Shown piece after piece: positions 1 through 8,401 of a DNA stretch of 64,000 nucleotides. The stretch is from NCBI GenBank assembly GCA_016793325.1, contig JAEUKI010000087.1, positions 52,189-116,188 on the forward strand, written 5' to 3'. This stretch comes from Myxococcales bacterium (GTDB lineage: Bacteria; Myxococcota_A; Polyangia; Polyangiales; Ga0077539). Below the pieces are notes generated by a model, which saw only the letters and a list, made by a program, of their open reading frames with translations, did no database searches and was not told where the DNA came from. Both the position numbers and the translations under genes were made by a program. How positions within the stretch are numbered: the stretch's first letter is position 1; each line of letters begins with the position of its first letter.

Positions 1-332
1 GCGGGCGTGAAAGCGCGCGAGCGCCGAGAGACGAGTGTGGAAGCACGCGATTTGCGCACGGCCGGGAGACGAGCGTGGAAGAGCGCGCGTGTGGAAGAGC
101 ACGGGTGTGGAAGCACGCGATTGGCGCACGGCCGGGAGACGAGCGCGGAAGAGCGCGAGTGGGGAAGAGCACGGGTGTGGAAGCACGCGATTGGCGCACG
201 GCCGGGAGACGAGCGAGGAAGAGCGCGAGTGCGGAAGAGCACGGGTGTGGAAGCACGCGATTGGCGCACGGCCGGGAGACGAGCGCCCGGCCTTTGCGCT
301 CCGCGGAGCGGGCTCGGCGTCCGCCGGGCCTA
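1..332. repeat. Left array of ~70 bp direct repeats next to an IS200-type transposase gene
   Basis: A unit containing aagcacgcgattggcgcacg followed by gccgggagacgagcg recurs with an exact 70 bp period; the aagcacgcga core starts at 41, 111, 181 and 251. The first copy is slightly diverged. The last copy runs into a G/C-rich hairpin module (ctccgcggag palindrome near 300-309). Bases 235-332 are a perfect inverted copy of 771-868 across the transposase gene. Seventy is not a multiple of three, so several overlapping spurious ORFs run through the array. The window starts inside the array, so its true left end is unknown. Confidence 0.9.
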
Positions 333-758
333 ACCGCTGGACTCGTCGTCGCGCTCGATTTGCTCCCATGCATCGAGCGAGTCTCCGGTGCGATGGTGCT
401 CGCGCTGGCGTTCGACGTAGTCGAGCAGCGGCGTCGCGTTTTCGGGATCGATGCTGAATGCTGCGTAGCCGCTCTGCCAGCGGAATGAAGGGTCCCCGAG
501 GCGACGAGCCAACACCACGGCGCTCTCGCTCTTGAATGCACGCACCACCTCGGCGATCGACCGCGTAAGGGCCATTCGAACAGCCAAGTGGACGTGATCG
601 TCGGACGCCCCGAACGCCAGCAGTTCGGCGGACAGCTTCTCGCTTCGTGCCAGATACAGCGCCCGTAACGCGGGATCGTGACTCTCCGCGATCAACTGCA
701 CGCGTCGCTTCGTGCTCCACACCAGATGAACGAATACTCGCGAAAGAGAGTGACTCAT
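330..758 (-). CDS. IS200/IS605-type Y1 (HUH) transposase, RAYT-like
   Basis: This 142-residue protein has the single-domain Y1 transposase layout: an N-terminal strand with FVHLVWSTKRR (about residues 9-19), the HUH metal-binding motif DDHVHL (H55 and H57) and the catalytic tyrosine in FRWQSGYAAFS (Y98), followed by a helix ending in ERQREHH. The length is normal for IS200-type TnpA. The ATG at 758 is chosen because it opens directly into the conserved N-terminus; the longer upstream reading is repeat array. The stop codon lies inside the 98 bp inverted repeat. Family knowledge: such enzymes nick single-stranded hairpin ends. There is no TnpB partner, and the flanking inverted repeat arrays resemble REP/RAYT (REPtron) architecture more than a standard insertion sequence. 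The gene looks intact; activity is unknown. Confidence 0.88.
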   Translation of the reverse strand: MSHSLSRVFVHLVWSTKRRVQLIAESHDPALRALYLARSEKLSAELLAFGASDDHVHLAVRMALTRSIAEVVRAFKSESAVVLARRLGDPSFRWQSGYAAFSIDPENATPLLDYVERQREHHRTGDSLDAWEQIERDDESSG

Positions 759-770
759 CGGCCCCGAGGA

Positions 771-1053
771 TAGGCCCGGCGGACGCCGAGCCCGCTCCGC
801 GGAGCGCAAAGGCCGGGCGCTCGTCTCCCGGCCGTGCGCCAATCGCGTGCTTCCACACCCGTGCTCTTCTCGCGCTCTTCCTCGCTCGTCTCTCGGCCGG
901 GCGCAAATCGCGTGCTTCCACGCTTGTCTCTCGGCGCTCGTCTCTCGGCGCTCGTCTCCCGGCCTGCGCAAATCGCGCTCTTCCGCACGCGCGCTCTTCC
1001 ACGCTCGTCTCCCGGCCGTGCGCAAATCGTGTGCTTCGACGCCCGTGCTCCCT
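771..1053. repeat. Right, inverted array of the same ~70 bp repeat family
   Basis: Bases 771-868 are the exact reverse complement of 235-332. Beyond that point further degenerate copies of the unit follow in inverted orientation (tcgcgtgcttcca near 843 and 908, and variants near 970 and 1026), with short internal duplications of ctcgtctctcggcg. The array fades into unrelated sequence near 1053. With the left array it forms two facing repeat blocks around the transposase gene. Confidence 0.88.
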
Positions 1054-1406
1054 TGGAATTCCACTGCCGCTTCAACAGCTTTCCACCGGGCGTTGCGCAT
1101 CACGTGGGCTGCCGCGCCTTTGCGGGCAGCCCTTCGCATCCACCATGCGAGAAGCTGAGATCTCTCCCGCGATCCGCGAAATCCGACCGCGGGAGAGGGG
1201 CTGCTGGGACCGACGCGTTGTCGCAGAACACCAACAGCTGTCCGCCCCGCCCACAAAATCAACGCCCCTCTCTTGCGCTGGCGCGCGTGCTCGTGTCGAC
1301 GTGCCGTCCACGGTGTTCGCGCTGTGACGCTCGACCGCGCGACACGCTGGAATTCTCCCCACAGAACTCGCGATGAGGTGCGGCCGTGTTCGGCGCCTAT
1401 GGGGGG
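1054..1406. other. Gene-free interval with hairpins and a REP-like fragment
   Basis: No convincing gene. The interval holds a hairpin with gggctgcc at 1106-1113 pairing with ggcagccc at 1125-1132. It also holds cgcgggagaggggc near 1187-1200 facing gcccctctc near 1264-1272, the same sequence family as the REP-type element at 11831-11998. It therefore looks like an extension of the repeat island. Confidence 0.5.
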
Positions 1407-3422
1407 TCAAAGACGGACCGGATCGCGGATCAGCGGCGCTGGGTCGAGGTCGTACACCGCGCTGCAGCCAGGGAGCTCGAGGCCCTCGACCGGTCGCCGA
1501 CGCGGCGGAACGCGGCGCATCCGGATCACCTCGACGCAGTCGCCGATTCGTCCACCGCGCTCGCGACAACACTCGGGCGCTGCGAGCGGCGGGGCCTCGC
1601 GGAGCTCGCTCGAAGGGTCCTGCGTGACGAGGGTCGCCTGAACGATCGACGCGCTCGCTCCATCGCCGATGCGAACGAGAAATCGCTGAGAATTTCCTGG
1701 TGATCCAACCGATTGTGGGATCGTGAGCAAGACCGCGGGCGGAGCGCTCGCTCCGCGGCGCCACACGGTCGCGAGCGTGCCCGGGGCGCGCAGTTGGATC
1801 TCGCGTGCGTCGCGAAGGGACTCGCCGAGCTGGGCGACGGCGACGCGCATGGGTGTGTTCGCGATTCGCGGACGGATGGTGGTCGAGAGTTCGACCTCGG
1901 ATCCGTCCGGTGCTCGACGAACGAGCCGCATGCTGGGCCAGCTCGCCGAGAGCGCCGACTCGGTGCGCGTCCAGCTGATCGCAGCGTCCAACGCGGTCGG
2001 AGCGGTCCGCGTGTGCGCGACGAGCGTGACGGGCTCGCGGTCAGCGCGTTCGGAGACGCAGGCGACCGAACGGGTGCTGTCTCGAAACGACGCGCTCCAG
2101 TCGCGGCCCTCGAGGCGCGAGATCGTGAACGGTCCGACCGCCAGCGCGCGAAGCTCCGTGGCGTCTTCGGAGCACTCGAACTCACTGTCACGATCGAACG
2201 ACATGGGTCTTCGCTCCCACGCGACGGTCCCGCGCCAACCAGCGCCGAACGCGCCGATCGTCAAGAAGGGGTCGCGGTCTCCCGAGTTCTCGACGCGCAC
2301 GCGCACGTTGGGCGCTGCACGATTGAAAAATGTCAGTCGCGCGATGTCGTCGCGAAGCGGCCATCGCAGTCTTCGGATGGCTCCGAGCCCCAACGCGGAC
2401 CGGCGAACGGGCTCACCCGCGACGACCTCGATCCGCGCGCCCGCGGGAACCAAACCCACGTTCGGCGCGAGATGACCGTCGTCGGCGTTGTGGCTGCCGA
2501 TCGAAAGACAACACAACGCTCCGTCGCATCCAGCGGACCCGACCACGCCGAGCGCTTCGGCGGCCGAACGCTCGAGCTCCACGACGCCCCGGCCGCTGGG
2601 CGCCAACACATAGCGCTGCGCTGCCCAGCTCGCGATCGGCCACCGGTGCCCGCGGAGGCCGCAGCGCGCTGCGGTCTCGAACCGCTCGCCGAGGACCGAG
2701 ACCGCTCCTGCGCCTTCGCGATGCACCTCGCGCGTCGTCCATCGCGAGAGCCGTGTCGGGACGACGACGTTGTTCTGTTGCAGCTCGCCCTGCGGCGAGT
2801 AGAGGGCGACCGTCGTCTGCAGCGACGTCGCAGAGACGAGCGCGCCGGCGGTGAGCAGCGCCGACGCGATCCGAGGCGCGTCGCGACCCGCCAGGCCGAG
2901 CCACGCGAGCCACGGCGAGAGCGCGACCAACGCGGCGCCGACGTCGAGCGCTGCGCGGAGGCTCGACGCAGCGAAGGGCAGCAACGTCAACCAAACGAGA
3001 GCAAGAAGCGAGGCCAGCGCCGAGACGATCGTCAACGTCCAGCGGGCGCGAGCGCCACGCACGGTGACGACCCCGAGCGTCTGCCACGGGCGGTCGTGCG
3101 CGGGCTCGCGGTGGTGCTCGGCGACGCGGGGGCGAGCGTCGATTTCGAGCACACAAAATTGCGTCCATCGATCTAGCTCCGTCGCGTCGATGGACAGCTC
3201 GACGACGGCGTCTTCTCGCTCGCGTTCGGTGACCGAGCGCGACAGGAGCGTCCTGCCGCCAGCGACGCGCACGCGGACGTCTGCGAGCGGACCTTCGATC
3301 CGCACCGAGAGCGTCGCGCCGTCGCCGAGCGAGAGCTTTCGACGAGCTCGATCGTCGCTCGATGACAGGGCGACTCGACCGTTGGGGCCGCGCGTCACGG
3401 GATCTTTCGCCACGTCGCGCAT
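1407..3422 (-). CDS. Hypothetical integral membrane protein with large extracytoplasmic region
   Basis: The ORF encodes about 671 residues from an ATG at 3422; a GTG at 3434 would add four. The first 125 residues are soluble and beta-rich. Three hydrophobic segments follow at about 126-150, 158-176 and 183-205. The remaining ~460 residues are soluble, strand-rich, and carry a few cysteines (SAGCDGALCC, APECCRERGG) that could form disulfides. I do not recognise a family. It stands alone on the minus strand, back to back with the OmpA-like gene. Codon use matches the neighbouring genes, so the gene is likely real although its role is unknown. Confidence 0.75.
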   Translation of the reverse strand: MRDVAKDPVTRGPNGRVALSSSDDRARRKLSLGDGATLSVRIEGPLADVRVRVAGGRTLLSRSVTEREREDAVVELSIDATELDRWTQFCVLEIDARPRVAEHHREPAHDRPWQTLGVVTVRGARARWTLTIVSALASLLALVWLTLLPFAASSLRAALDVGAALVALSPWLAWLGLAGRDAPRIASALLTAGALVSATSLQTTVALYSPQGELQQNNVVVPTRLSRWTTREVHREGAGAVSVLGERFETAARCGLRGHRWPIASWAAQRYVLAPSGRGVVELERSAAEALGVVGSAGCDGALCCLSIGSHNADDGHLAPNVGLVPAGARIEVVAGEPVRRSALGLGAIRRLRWPLRDDIARLTFFNRAAPNVRVRVENSGDRDPFLTIGAFGAGWRGTVAWERRPMSFDRDSEFECSEDATELRALAVGPFTISRLEGRDWSASFRDSTRSVACVSERADREPVTLVAHTRTAPTALDAAISWTRTESALSASWPSMRLVRRAPDGSEVELSTTIRPRIANTPMRVAVAQLGESLRDAREIQLRAPGTLATVWRRGASAPPAVLLTIPQSVGSPGNSQRFLVRIGDGASASIVQATLVTQDPSSELREAPPLAAPECCRERGGRIGDCVEVIRMRRVPPRRRPVEGLELPGCSAVYDLDPAPLIRDPVRL

Positions 3423-3632
3423 CGTACCGCGCACGCGCGAGGACCGCGGAGCATGACCGAAATGGACACGCCGCTGAGAGCGCTCGGGCGGTCGAACGAG
3501 CCCACGAAATCAAATGGACGCGATGCCGATCGTCGATCCTCCAGGATTCTCGGCGCGTCGAATTGAATGCCGCGAGCGAGAGACACGTTTGACGACTTCG
3601 CTTCGTCTCGTGGTACCGCTGGAGGATCATTG

Positions 3633-5006
3633 ATGCACTCGTACAAGACCCGCGCAGCCTTCGTCGGCGCGCTCTCGCTCGTCGGTGCGCTGCTCGCCCC
3701 CGGGGCGAGCCACGCAGAGAGCGGACGGTTCAACCTCCACATCGATTTGGGGCTCGGGGCGCCTTTGCTCGGGGAGCTCGGGCTCTCGAACACCGGTAAT
3801 CAAGTGACGCTCGGGGCCGTGGGGCAGCTCGGGTTCGATTGGCAGATCGCGGCGCCGTTTGCGCTCGAGCTGACCGCTGGGGGAGGGTACTTCTTTCGGG
3901 GATTTCCCGGGACGTCCGCGACGGGGCAGCCATACTTCAACGTGGCGCTCGGCGCGCGATTTCGATTCGCGGACAACCAAGAGGGCTACATGAACGAGCC
4001 GGGCGGCGACGTGCTCGGCAACTATTGGGTGTCTGCGCACCTCGGCTACCACCGGTTCGATGGAAACCAGTTCGGCGTCGATCTCGGCACTGGCTACGAG
4101 TGGTCCGTCGTGCGGCCGCTGCAGCTCGGGCTCTTCGTGCGCGGCGCCCTCTTGCTCGACTTCGCCGCGGGTCGACAGCACGACCTGCTCGTCGTGGGAG
4201 GGATCTCTGCGTCGATCGAGCTCGGCCCTCGCGCGCCTCGCGTCGACAGCGACGGCGATGGCCTCGCGGACGAGCGCGAACAGAACCGCTGGGGCACCAA
4301 CCCCAACAATCCCGACACCGACGGCGATGGGCTCAACGACGGGCTCGAGACGCGGACCAACACCAACGCCGTCAACCCCGACACCGACGCAGACGGGCTT
4401 CGCGACGGGCAAGAAGACGCCAACGCGAGCGGGACGGTCGACGGAAACGAGAGCGACCCGAGGCTCGCGGACACGGATCAGGGCGGCGTTCCGGACGGGT
4501 GGGAGGTGGCGCATCCGCCGCACAATCCGCGGGATCGCGGCGACGACGACGAAGACGGCGATCGCGTCCTCGCCAACAACGACGCGTGCCCGCGCACGCC
4601 GCTCGGGACCGAAGTCGACGCGCGCGGCTGCGCGATCTTGCGGGCCGAGCTGGTGCTCGACGGAATCACGTTCGCGTTCGGTCGCGCGGAGATCCTTCCC
4701 GAGTCCGAGACGACCCTTCAACGCGCCGCGCAGATCCTCCGCGACAACCCGACGGTGCGCGTCGAGATCGCTGGTCACACGGACAACGTCGGTTCGGCTC
4801 CGGACAACCTCCGGCTCTCGCGCGCTCGCGCCGAGTCCGTGCGCGATTGGCTCGTGGGGCACGAGATTCCCGCGGCGCGCATGACGGTGCGGGGCTACGG
4901 GATGACGCGCCCCCGCGCCCCCAACGACACCGAAGAGGGCCGCGCGCAGAACCGACGCATCGAGTTTCGCCGGCTCGACACCGCGTCGGGTCGAACGAGC
5001 TTCTGA
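3633..5006 (+). CDS. Outer-membrane protein: barrel, TSP3 repeats and OmpA domain
   Basis: The 457-residue product starts at the ATG at 3633, preceded by a ggagga ribosome site at 3621-3626. Residues 1-28 form a signal peptide ending at SHA. Residues ~31-200 are strand-rich and suit a beta-barrel. Residues ~204-320 contain thrombospondin type 3 calcium-binding repeats (DSDGDGLADE, DTDGDGLNDG, DTDADGLRDG). Residues ~335-450 are an OmpA C-terminal domain with LDGITFAFG, IAGHTDN and LRLSRARAESVRDWL, the region that normally binds peptidoglycan. It should link the outer membrane to the wall through a stiff calcium-binding stalk. The in-frame upstream ATG at 3567 is rejected because it would bury the signal peptide. 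Confidence 0.92.
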   Translation: MHSYKTRAAFVGALSLVGALLAPGASHAESGRFNLHIDLGLGAPLLGELGLSNTGNQVTLGAVGQLGFDWQIAAPFALELTAGGGYFFRGFPGTSATGQPYFNVALGARFRFADNQEGYMNEPGGDVLGNYWVSAHLGYHRFDGNQFGVDLGTGYEWSVVRPLQLGLFVRGALLLDFAAGRQHDLLVVGGISASIELGPRAPRVDSDGDGLADEREQNRWGTNPNNPDTDGDGLNDGLETRTNTNAVNPDTDADGLRDGQEDANASGTVDGNESDPRLADTDQGGVPDGWEVAHPPHNPRDRGDDDEDGDRVLANNDACPRTPLGTEVDARGCAILRAELVLDGITFAFGRAEILPESETTLQRAAQILRDNPTVRVEIAGHTDNVGSAPDNLRLSRARAESVRDWLVGHEIPAARMTVRGYGMTRPRAPNDTEEGRAQNRRIEFRRLDTASGRTSF

Positions 5007-5211
5007 CGCGCGGGCTCGTCACGCAGCGCGTCCTCGCGCCCGCCCGCGCTCCGTTGAGACGCGCGGACAAGCGTGCGAGTCGAGCGAACAAGGTCGAGCC
5101 GCGCTCGGTGCCGTAGCTCTGTAGCTCGTCGTTTCGCAGCGAAGCGCCGCCGAAGCAACCACGCGTTCGGCGCCGCGCCGCGTGCAGCGCGCGAGAAAGC
5201 AGAGCCCCGCG

Positions 5212-5592
5212 ATGATGAAAAAAGTCCTGAACTGGTTCGAGATCCCGGCGACCGACTTCGACCGTGCAGTGTCGTTCTATCGGCGAATTTTCAACGTCGA
5301 GCTCTGGATCAACGACGCCGCTGGCGCCGCGGGCTATCGCATGGCGATCTTTCCGACCGCGGATGGCGTGACCACCGGCGCGATCGTCGCGGGGGGCTTC
5401 TTCAAGCCCGGCTCGGACGGCGCAGTGCTGTACTTGTCCGCAGGCGACGACCTCTCCGCGGTGCTCGATCGCGTCGAAGCCGCCGGCGGAAGGGTGATCG
5501 CGCCGAAGAACTTCGTCTCGAAGGACGCAGGGTACACCGCGTTCTTCCTCGACACCGAAGGCAACCGCGTCGGCCTGCAGTCGCCTACGTGA
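5212..5592 (+). CDS. VOC (glyoxalase/bleomycin-resistance fold) protein
   Basis: The product is about 126 residues. It opens with KKVLNWFEIPATDFDRAVSFYRRIFN, the usual start of single-domain vicinal-oxygen-chelate proteins, and ends with AFFLDTEGNRVGLQS, where family members place a metal-ligand glutamate; here that position is within DTEGNRVGL. Two adjacent ATG codons at 5212 and 5215 are possible starts and no strong ribosome site separates them. Substrate unknown. The stop codon at 5590-5592 lies within the 9 bp target duplication of the MITE inserted immediately downstream. Confidence 0.85.
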   Translation: MMKKVLNWFEIPATDFDRAVSFYRRIFNVELWINDAAGAAGYRMAIFPTADGVTTGAIVAGGFFKPGSDGAVLYLSAGDDLSAVLDRVEAAGGRVIAPKNFVSKDAGYTAFFLDTEGNRVGLQSPT

Positions 5593-5595
5593 GCG

Positions 5596-5958
5596 CTCTG
5601 GATTGACCTCATCTCGAAGTCGGCGGGCGCCTCAGAAAGTCCAGTGAATTTCCAATCCAGTGCGCTCGATGGCTGCCCCCCAACTGAAGTTGGGGTCAGC
5701 GAAGGCAAGGCTGTGCGCCGCAAGCAGCGCACAAAGCAGCGAAGGACGAAGAAGCTGCGACGCGTCGCCATCGCGCAGCGAAAACACGAAGATCGCCCCG
5801 CCACTGGCGCGGATCACGCAGTGCGCCGCATGCGGCGCACGAGCAACGGCTCGCTGCACCCAACTGAAGGTGGGTGGCAGCCAAGGTGCGAACTGACCAC
5901 GCATTTCCCTCGCAATTTCGCTCGCGCTCGCCGACTTCGAGATGAGGTCAATCCACAG
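5596..5958. mobile_element. MITE-like element, 30 bp TIRs and 9 bp target-site duplication
   Basis: The ends 5596-5625 and 5929-5958 are inverted copies with one mismatch in 30 (core tggattgacctcatctcgaa). They are flanked exactly by the direct repeat acgtgagcg at 5587-5595 and 5959-5967, a textbook target duplication. The interior is itself a long imperfect inverted repeat: a ccaactgaagttgg-type palindrome at 5678-5695 with its partner near 5857-5876, and a perfect 20 bp palindrome gtgcgccgcatgcggcgcac at 5821-5840 with its diverged copy at 5713-5732. No transposase is encoded. A 90-codon minus-strand ORF (5632-5904) has no recognisable domain. A 9 bp duplication suggests mobilisation in trans by a DDE-type enzyme (inference). 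Confidence 0.88.
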
Positions 5959-6009
5959 ACGTGAGCGCGGGGGGGCGTTCGAGGGCTCCGCAGAAAAACA
6001 ACGCGGGGC

Positions 6010-6038
6010 TGTAACCTTCGGTCGGCTGGGGGCTCTCA
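6010..6038 (+). promoter_or_regulatory. Possible ECF-sigma-type promoter
   Basis: TGTAACC at 6010-6016 followed 16 bases later by CTCTCA resembles the two-box promoters used by ECF sigma factors. It lies ~135 bp upstream of the small membrane gene and the ECF sigma gene, so autoregulation is possible. This rests on pattern only. Confidence 0.25.
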
Positions 6039-6173
6039 GTCGTGCAACCGCGCCTCGAGCGTCGAGGCCACGACCGTTGCGTCGGCGGTCGCGGGCGACG
6101 CGCGGGCCGAGCGTCTCAGGATCGCTCGCCCGAGATCGATCGCTGCGCCTGATTTCAAAGGAGACCCCCCCAT

Positions 6174-6398
6174 ATGTCCAACGTCTACGGAACTGCGATC
6201 TACAAGAAGAACGTCCCTGCGCTCGAGCGCCTCCTGCGCCTCGTCGCCTCGGCAGCGCTCGTGATCGGGGCCGCGCTCTGGATCGACGACACACGAATTC
6301 GATGGCTGGCCGTCGCGTCGGGCGCGATGTTCGCGCTGACCGGCGTGTTCGGCTTCTGCCCGGCGTGCTATTTCGCAGGACGAAAGCTCGCTGCGTAG
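6174..6398 (+). CDS. DUF2892-family small membrane protein
   Basis: The product has 74 residues and starts at an ATG behind the strong ribosome site aaggagac. It contains VPALERLLRLVASAALVIGAAL as a first membrane segment and AVASGAMFALTGVFGFCPACYFAGR as the second. The GFCPACYF signature near the end is typical of DUF2892 proteins, the two-helix segment also found in YgaP-type rhodaneses. Only seven bases separate it from the following sigma factor gene, so the two are probably co-transcribed. A role as membrane partner of the sigma factor is conceivable but not shown by the sequence. Confidence 0.85.
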   Translation: MSNVYGTAIYKKNVPALERLLRLVASAALVIGAALWIDDTRIRWLAVASGAMFALTGVFGFCPACYFAGRKLAA

Positions 6399-6405
6399 AC
6401 CCTTC

Positions 6406-6948
6406 ATGATCGACGAACCATCGTTGTGCGACCGCGCTCGCAGCGGCGACGCCGAGGCGATCGCGAGCTTGCTCCGTCGAACCGAGCCCGACTTGCGTCG
6501 CTTCGCCGCGCGTGTGTGCGCGAGCCGCGCGGACGCGGACGACGCGGTTCAGCACGCGATGATCACCGTGTCGTTTCGGCTCGATTCGTTTCGGGGCCTG
6601 GCCCGGCTGTCGACCTGGCTGTTCTCGGTCATTCGCAACGAGTGCCGCAAGTACGAGCGCATCGCGCGGCGGTGGGTGCTCGGAGGCGACGACGATCGCG
6701 CCGTCGCGAGCGCTCATCCCGAACGCGAGCTCGAGGCGCACGAGTCGCTCGTCGTTCTCGCGCGCGCGATCCGCGAGCTGCCGTCGGACTTGCGGGCGGT
6801 GTTCGTGTTGCGCGAGCTCGAGGGGCTCGGCACGGAGGCCTGCGCCGAGCGCCTCGCGATCTCCGAGGCCAACGTGAAGGTGCGGCACCATCGCGCGCGA
6901 AAGCTCTTGCGCGCGTCGCTCGAGGACGCAGATCGAATCGATGAGTGA
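6406..6948 (+). CDS. ECF-type RNA polymerase sigma factor
   Basis: The 180-residue protein has the two-domain ECF layout. Region 2 spans roughly residues 7-90, with the DADDAVQ helix at 43-49, LDSFRGLARLSTWLFSVIRNECRK as the promoter-melting helix and a basic stretch after it. Region 4 spans about 115-172, with RELPSDLRAVFVLRELEG and a helix-turn-helix ending in ISEANVKVRHHRARKLLR. No anti-sigma gene with a zinc-binding HxxxCxxC motif is adjacent; the upstream DUF2892 membrane protein is the only membrane neighbour. The last 8 bases overlap the downstream hydrolase gene, indicating translational coupling. Confidence 0.92.
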   Translation: MIDEPSLCDRARSGDAEAIASLLRRTEPDLRRFAARVCASRADADDAVQHAMITVSFRLDSFRGLARLSTWLFSVIRNECRKYERIARRWVLGGDDDRAVASAHPERELEAHESLVVLARAIRELPSDLRAVFVLRELEGLGTEACAERLAISEANVKVRHHRARKLLRASLEDADRIDE

Positions 6949-7513
6949 ATCGCCTGTCGAAACGCTGATTCTCCCGGGCCTTGGCGGCTCGGGCCCCGAC
7001 CACTGGCAGACGCGGTGGGAGGCGCTCTATGGCTACGAGCGCGTCGAGCAAGTCGACTGGGATCGACCGTCGCTCGACGCGTGGACCGAGGCGCTCGACG
7101 CTCGCGTTCGTCGTGCAGCGTCGCCGGTGGTGCTCGTCGCGCACAGCCTCGCGTGCTCGCTCGTGGCCCACTGGGCGCGCGAACGCGCGTCGCGTGGAGT
7201 GATCGCGGCGCTCCTCGTCGCGCCCGCGGACGTCGACGCGCTGGTCGATGCGATGCCGGTCGTGCGGAGCTTCGCGCCCGTTCCCGAGCGGGCGCTGCCG
7301 TTTGCGAGCGCCGTTGTGGCGAGCGCTGACGACCCGTACGTGAGCCTCGATCGAGCGCGATTGTTTGCTTCGAACTGGGGGAGCGCGTTCGAAGACGTTG
7401 GCGCGCTGGGGCACATCAACGCCGCGTCGAAGCTCGGCGACTGGGACGATGGGCACGGGATGCTCGTCGCGCTGCGCGACGGTGCGTCGAGGGGGACGAT
7501 CACGGCGACGTAG
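6941..7513 (+). CDS. RBBP9/YdeN-type alpha/beta hydrolase
   Basis: The 190-residue protein begins VETLILPGLGGSGPDHWQTRWE, the family hallmark around the oxyanion region. It has the nucleophile motif LVAHSLAC (Ser69), an acid in ASADDPYVS (about Asp130/131) and the catalytic histidine in ALGHINA (His158). It is a cytoplasmic serine hydrolase with no signal peptide. The start overlaps the sigma factor gene by 8 bp, making a three-gene unit of DUF2892, ECF sigma and hydrolase. Natural substrate unknown. Confidence 0.9.
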   Translation: MSESPVETLILPGLGGSGPDHWQTRWEALYGYERVEQVDWDRPSLDAWTEALDARVRRAASPVVLVAHSLACSLVAHWARERASRGVIAALLVAPADVDALVDAMPVVRSFAPVPERALPFASAVVASADDPYVSLDRARLFASNWGSAFEDVGALGHINAASKLGDWDDGHGMLVALRDGASRGTITAT

Positions 7514-7780
7514 CGGAGGACGCGATGCGCGAACGACGTTCGTCGCCCGCGCCGCATGCTCGACGCTCGAGAAGGCGACACAGATCGCTTCCTGCCACTT
7601 CGGATCGTTGTTTCGCGCGACGCTGATCGCCTGGATCTCGATCGCAACGGTCCAGGAGCCGCCGGCGGTCGCTCCGATGCCGTTCTTTACCGTCGAGATC
7701 GCGATGGAAACCAATTTTGGCGCGTTCTGCACACAAACGCTTACATCGGTTGGCGTTGGGCGCGATTGGCTCCGCGGCGC
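7514..7780. other. Convergent intergenic stretch with ambiguous small coding signal
   Basis: Between the hydrolase and the convergent TetR gene the composition is gene-like. A minus-strand reading from an ATG at 7732 gives ~70 plausible residues (starting MQNAPKLVSIAISTVKNGIG) with G/C-rich third positions, but then runs on antisense to the hydrolase without a stop. A plus-strand frame shares the same third positions, so codon bias cannot decide the strand. I do not call a gene here. Confidence 0.3.
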
Positions 7781-8401
7781 TCAGCGCGAGCTCGGCCGTC
7801 GCAACAGCGCGAGCGCGCCCTTCTCGAGGACGCGCGTCGCCTCGGCCACGCTGAGTCGCTGCACGGACCTGAGGCGATCCCATGCCTCGAAGCTGAGCAA
7901 CACGTCGACCACTTCGACGATCGCGCGATCGTCGTCGTCGAGGTGAGGCAGCACGACGGCCTCGACCGAGGCGCGCGCGATCAACGACATCGCGGCGTCT
8001 TGTTCGCTCATGAAGGGCGAGCGCTCGCGGTGGCCGCGCGACGCGCGACGAAAGGGCGCGACATGCTCGAACACGCGAGCGCGTCGAGCGACGAGGCTTC
8101 GCAGGTCCTCTTCGAGCACCCCCGTCGGCGGGCTCGGCCGCGCGAGCTCCATGACCTCGGGAAACAACCGCTCGTGGACGCTACGCGCCAACGTCTCGAC
8201 GTCGTTGAATTGTCGAAACACCGTTCGCTCTCCGACGCCTGCGCGCTCTGCCACTTCTTCGACCGATGGAATCTCACCGCGTGCGCGTACGAGCTCGTAG
8301 ACAGCGAGCGCGATCGCCGCGCGCGTACGGGCGCTGCGCTCCGCTCGTCCGTCGGTGGTCGACGGCTGCTTGCGCTTCGGCTTCGCGCGTCGGGCCTTCA
8401 A
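7781..8401 (-). CDS. TetR-family transcriptional regulator
   Basis: The 206-residue protein has an N-terminal helix-turn-helix at about residues 25-72 (ARGEIPSVEEVAERAGVGERTVFRQFNDVETL) and an all-helical C-terminal region without a recognisable ligand class. It is the last gene of a three-gene minus-strand unit: its start overlaps the stop of the upstream lipoprotein gene by 4 bp in ATGA form. A DNA-binding regulator translationally coupled to two exported lipoproteins is unusual and suggests that it controls or reports on their function. Confidence 0.88.
   Translation of the reverse strand: MKARRAKPKRKQPSTTDGRAERSARTRAAIALAVYELVRARGEIPSVEEVAERAGVGERTVFRQFNDVETLARSVHERLFPEVMELARPSPPTGVLEEDLRSLVARRARVFEHVAPFRRASRGHRERSPFMSEQDAAMSLIARASVEAVVLPHLDDDDRAIVEVVDVLLSFEAWDRLRSVQRLSVAEATRVLEKGALALLRRPSSR

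Noticed and set aside
1..332. CRISPR-like look of the regularly spaced repeats
   Set aside because: The 70 bp units are nearly identical end to end with no unique spacers, and no cas gene is present; a Y1 transposase lies beside them.
5632..5904. 90-codon ORF inside the MITE on the minus strand
   Set aside because: It arises from the palindromic interior, has no recognisable domain and no ribosome site.
7500..7732. Small minus-strand ORF beginning MQNAPKLVSIAISTVKNGIG
   Set aside because: It looks plausible for ~70 codons but has no stop before running antisense through the hydrolase gene, and a plus-strand frame shares its codon bias. A homology search would decide.
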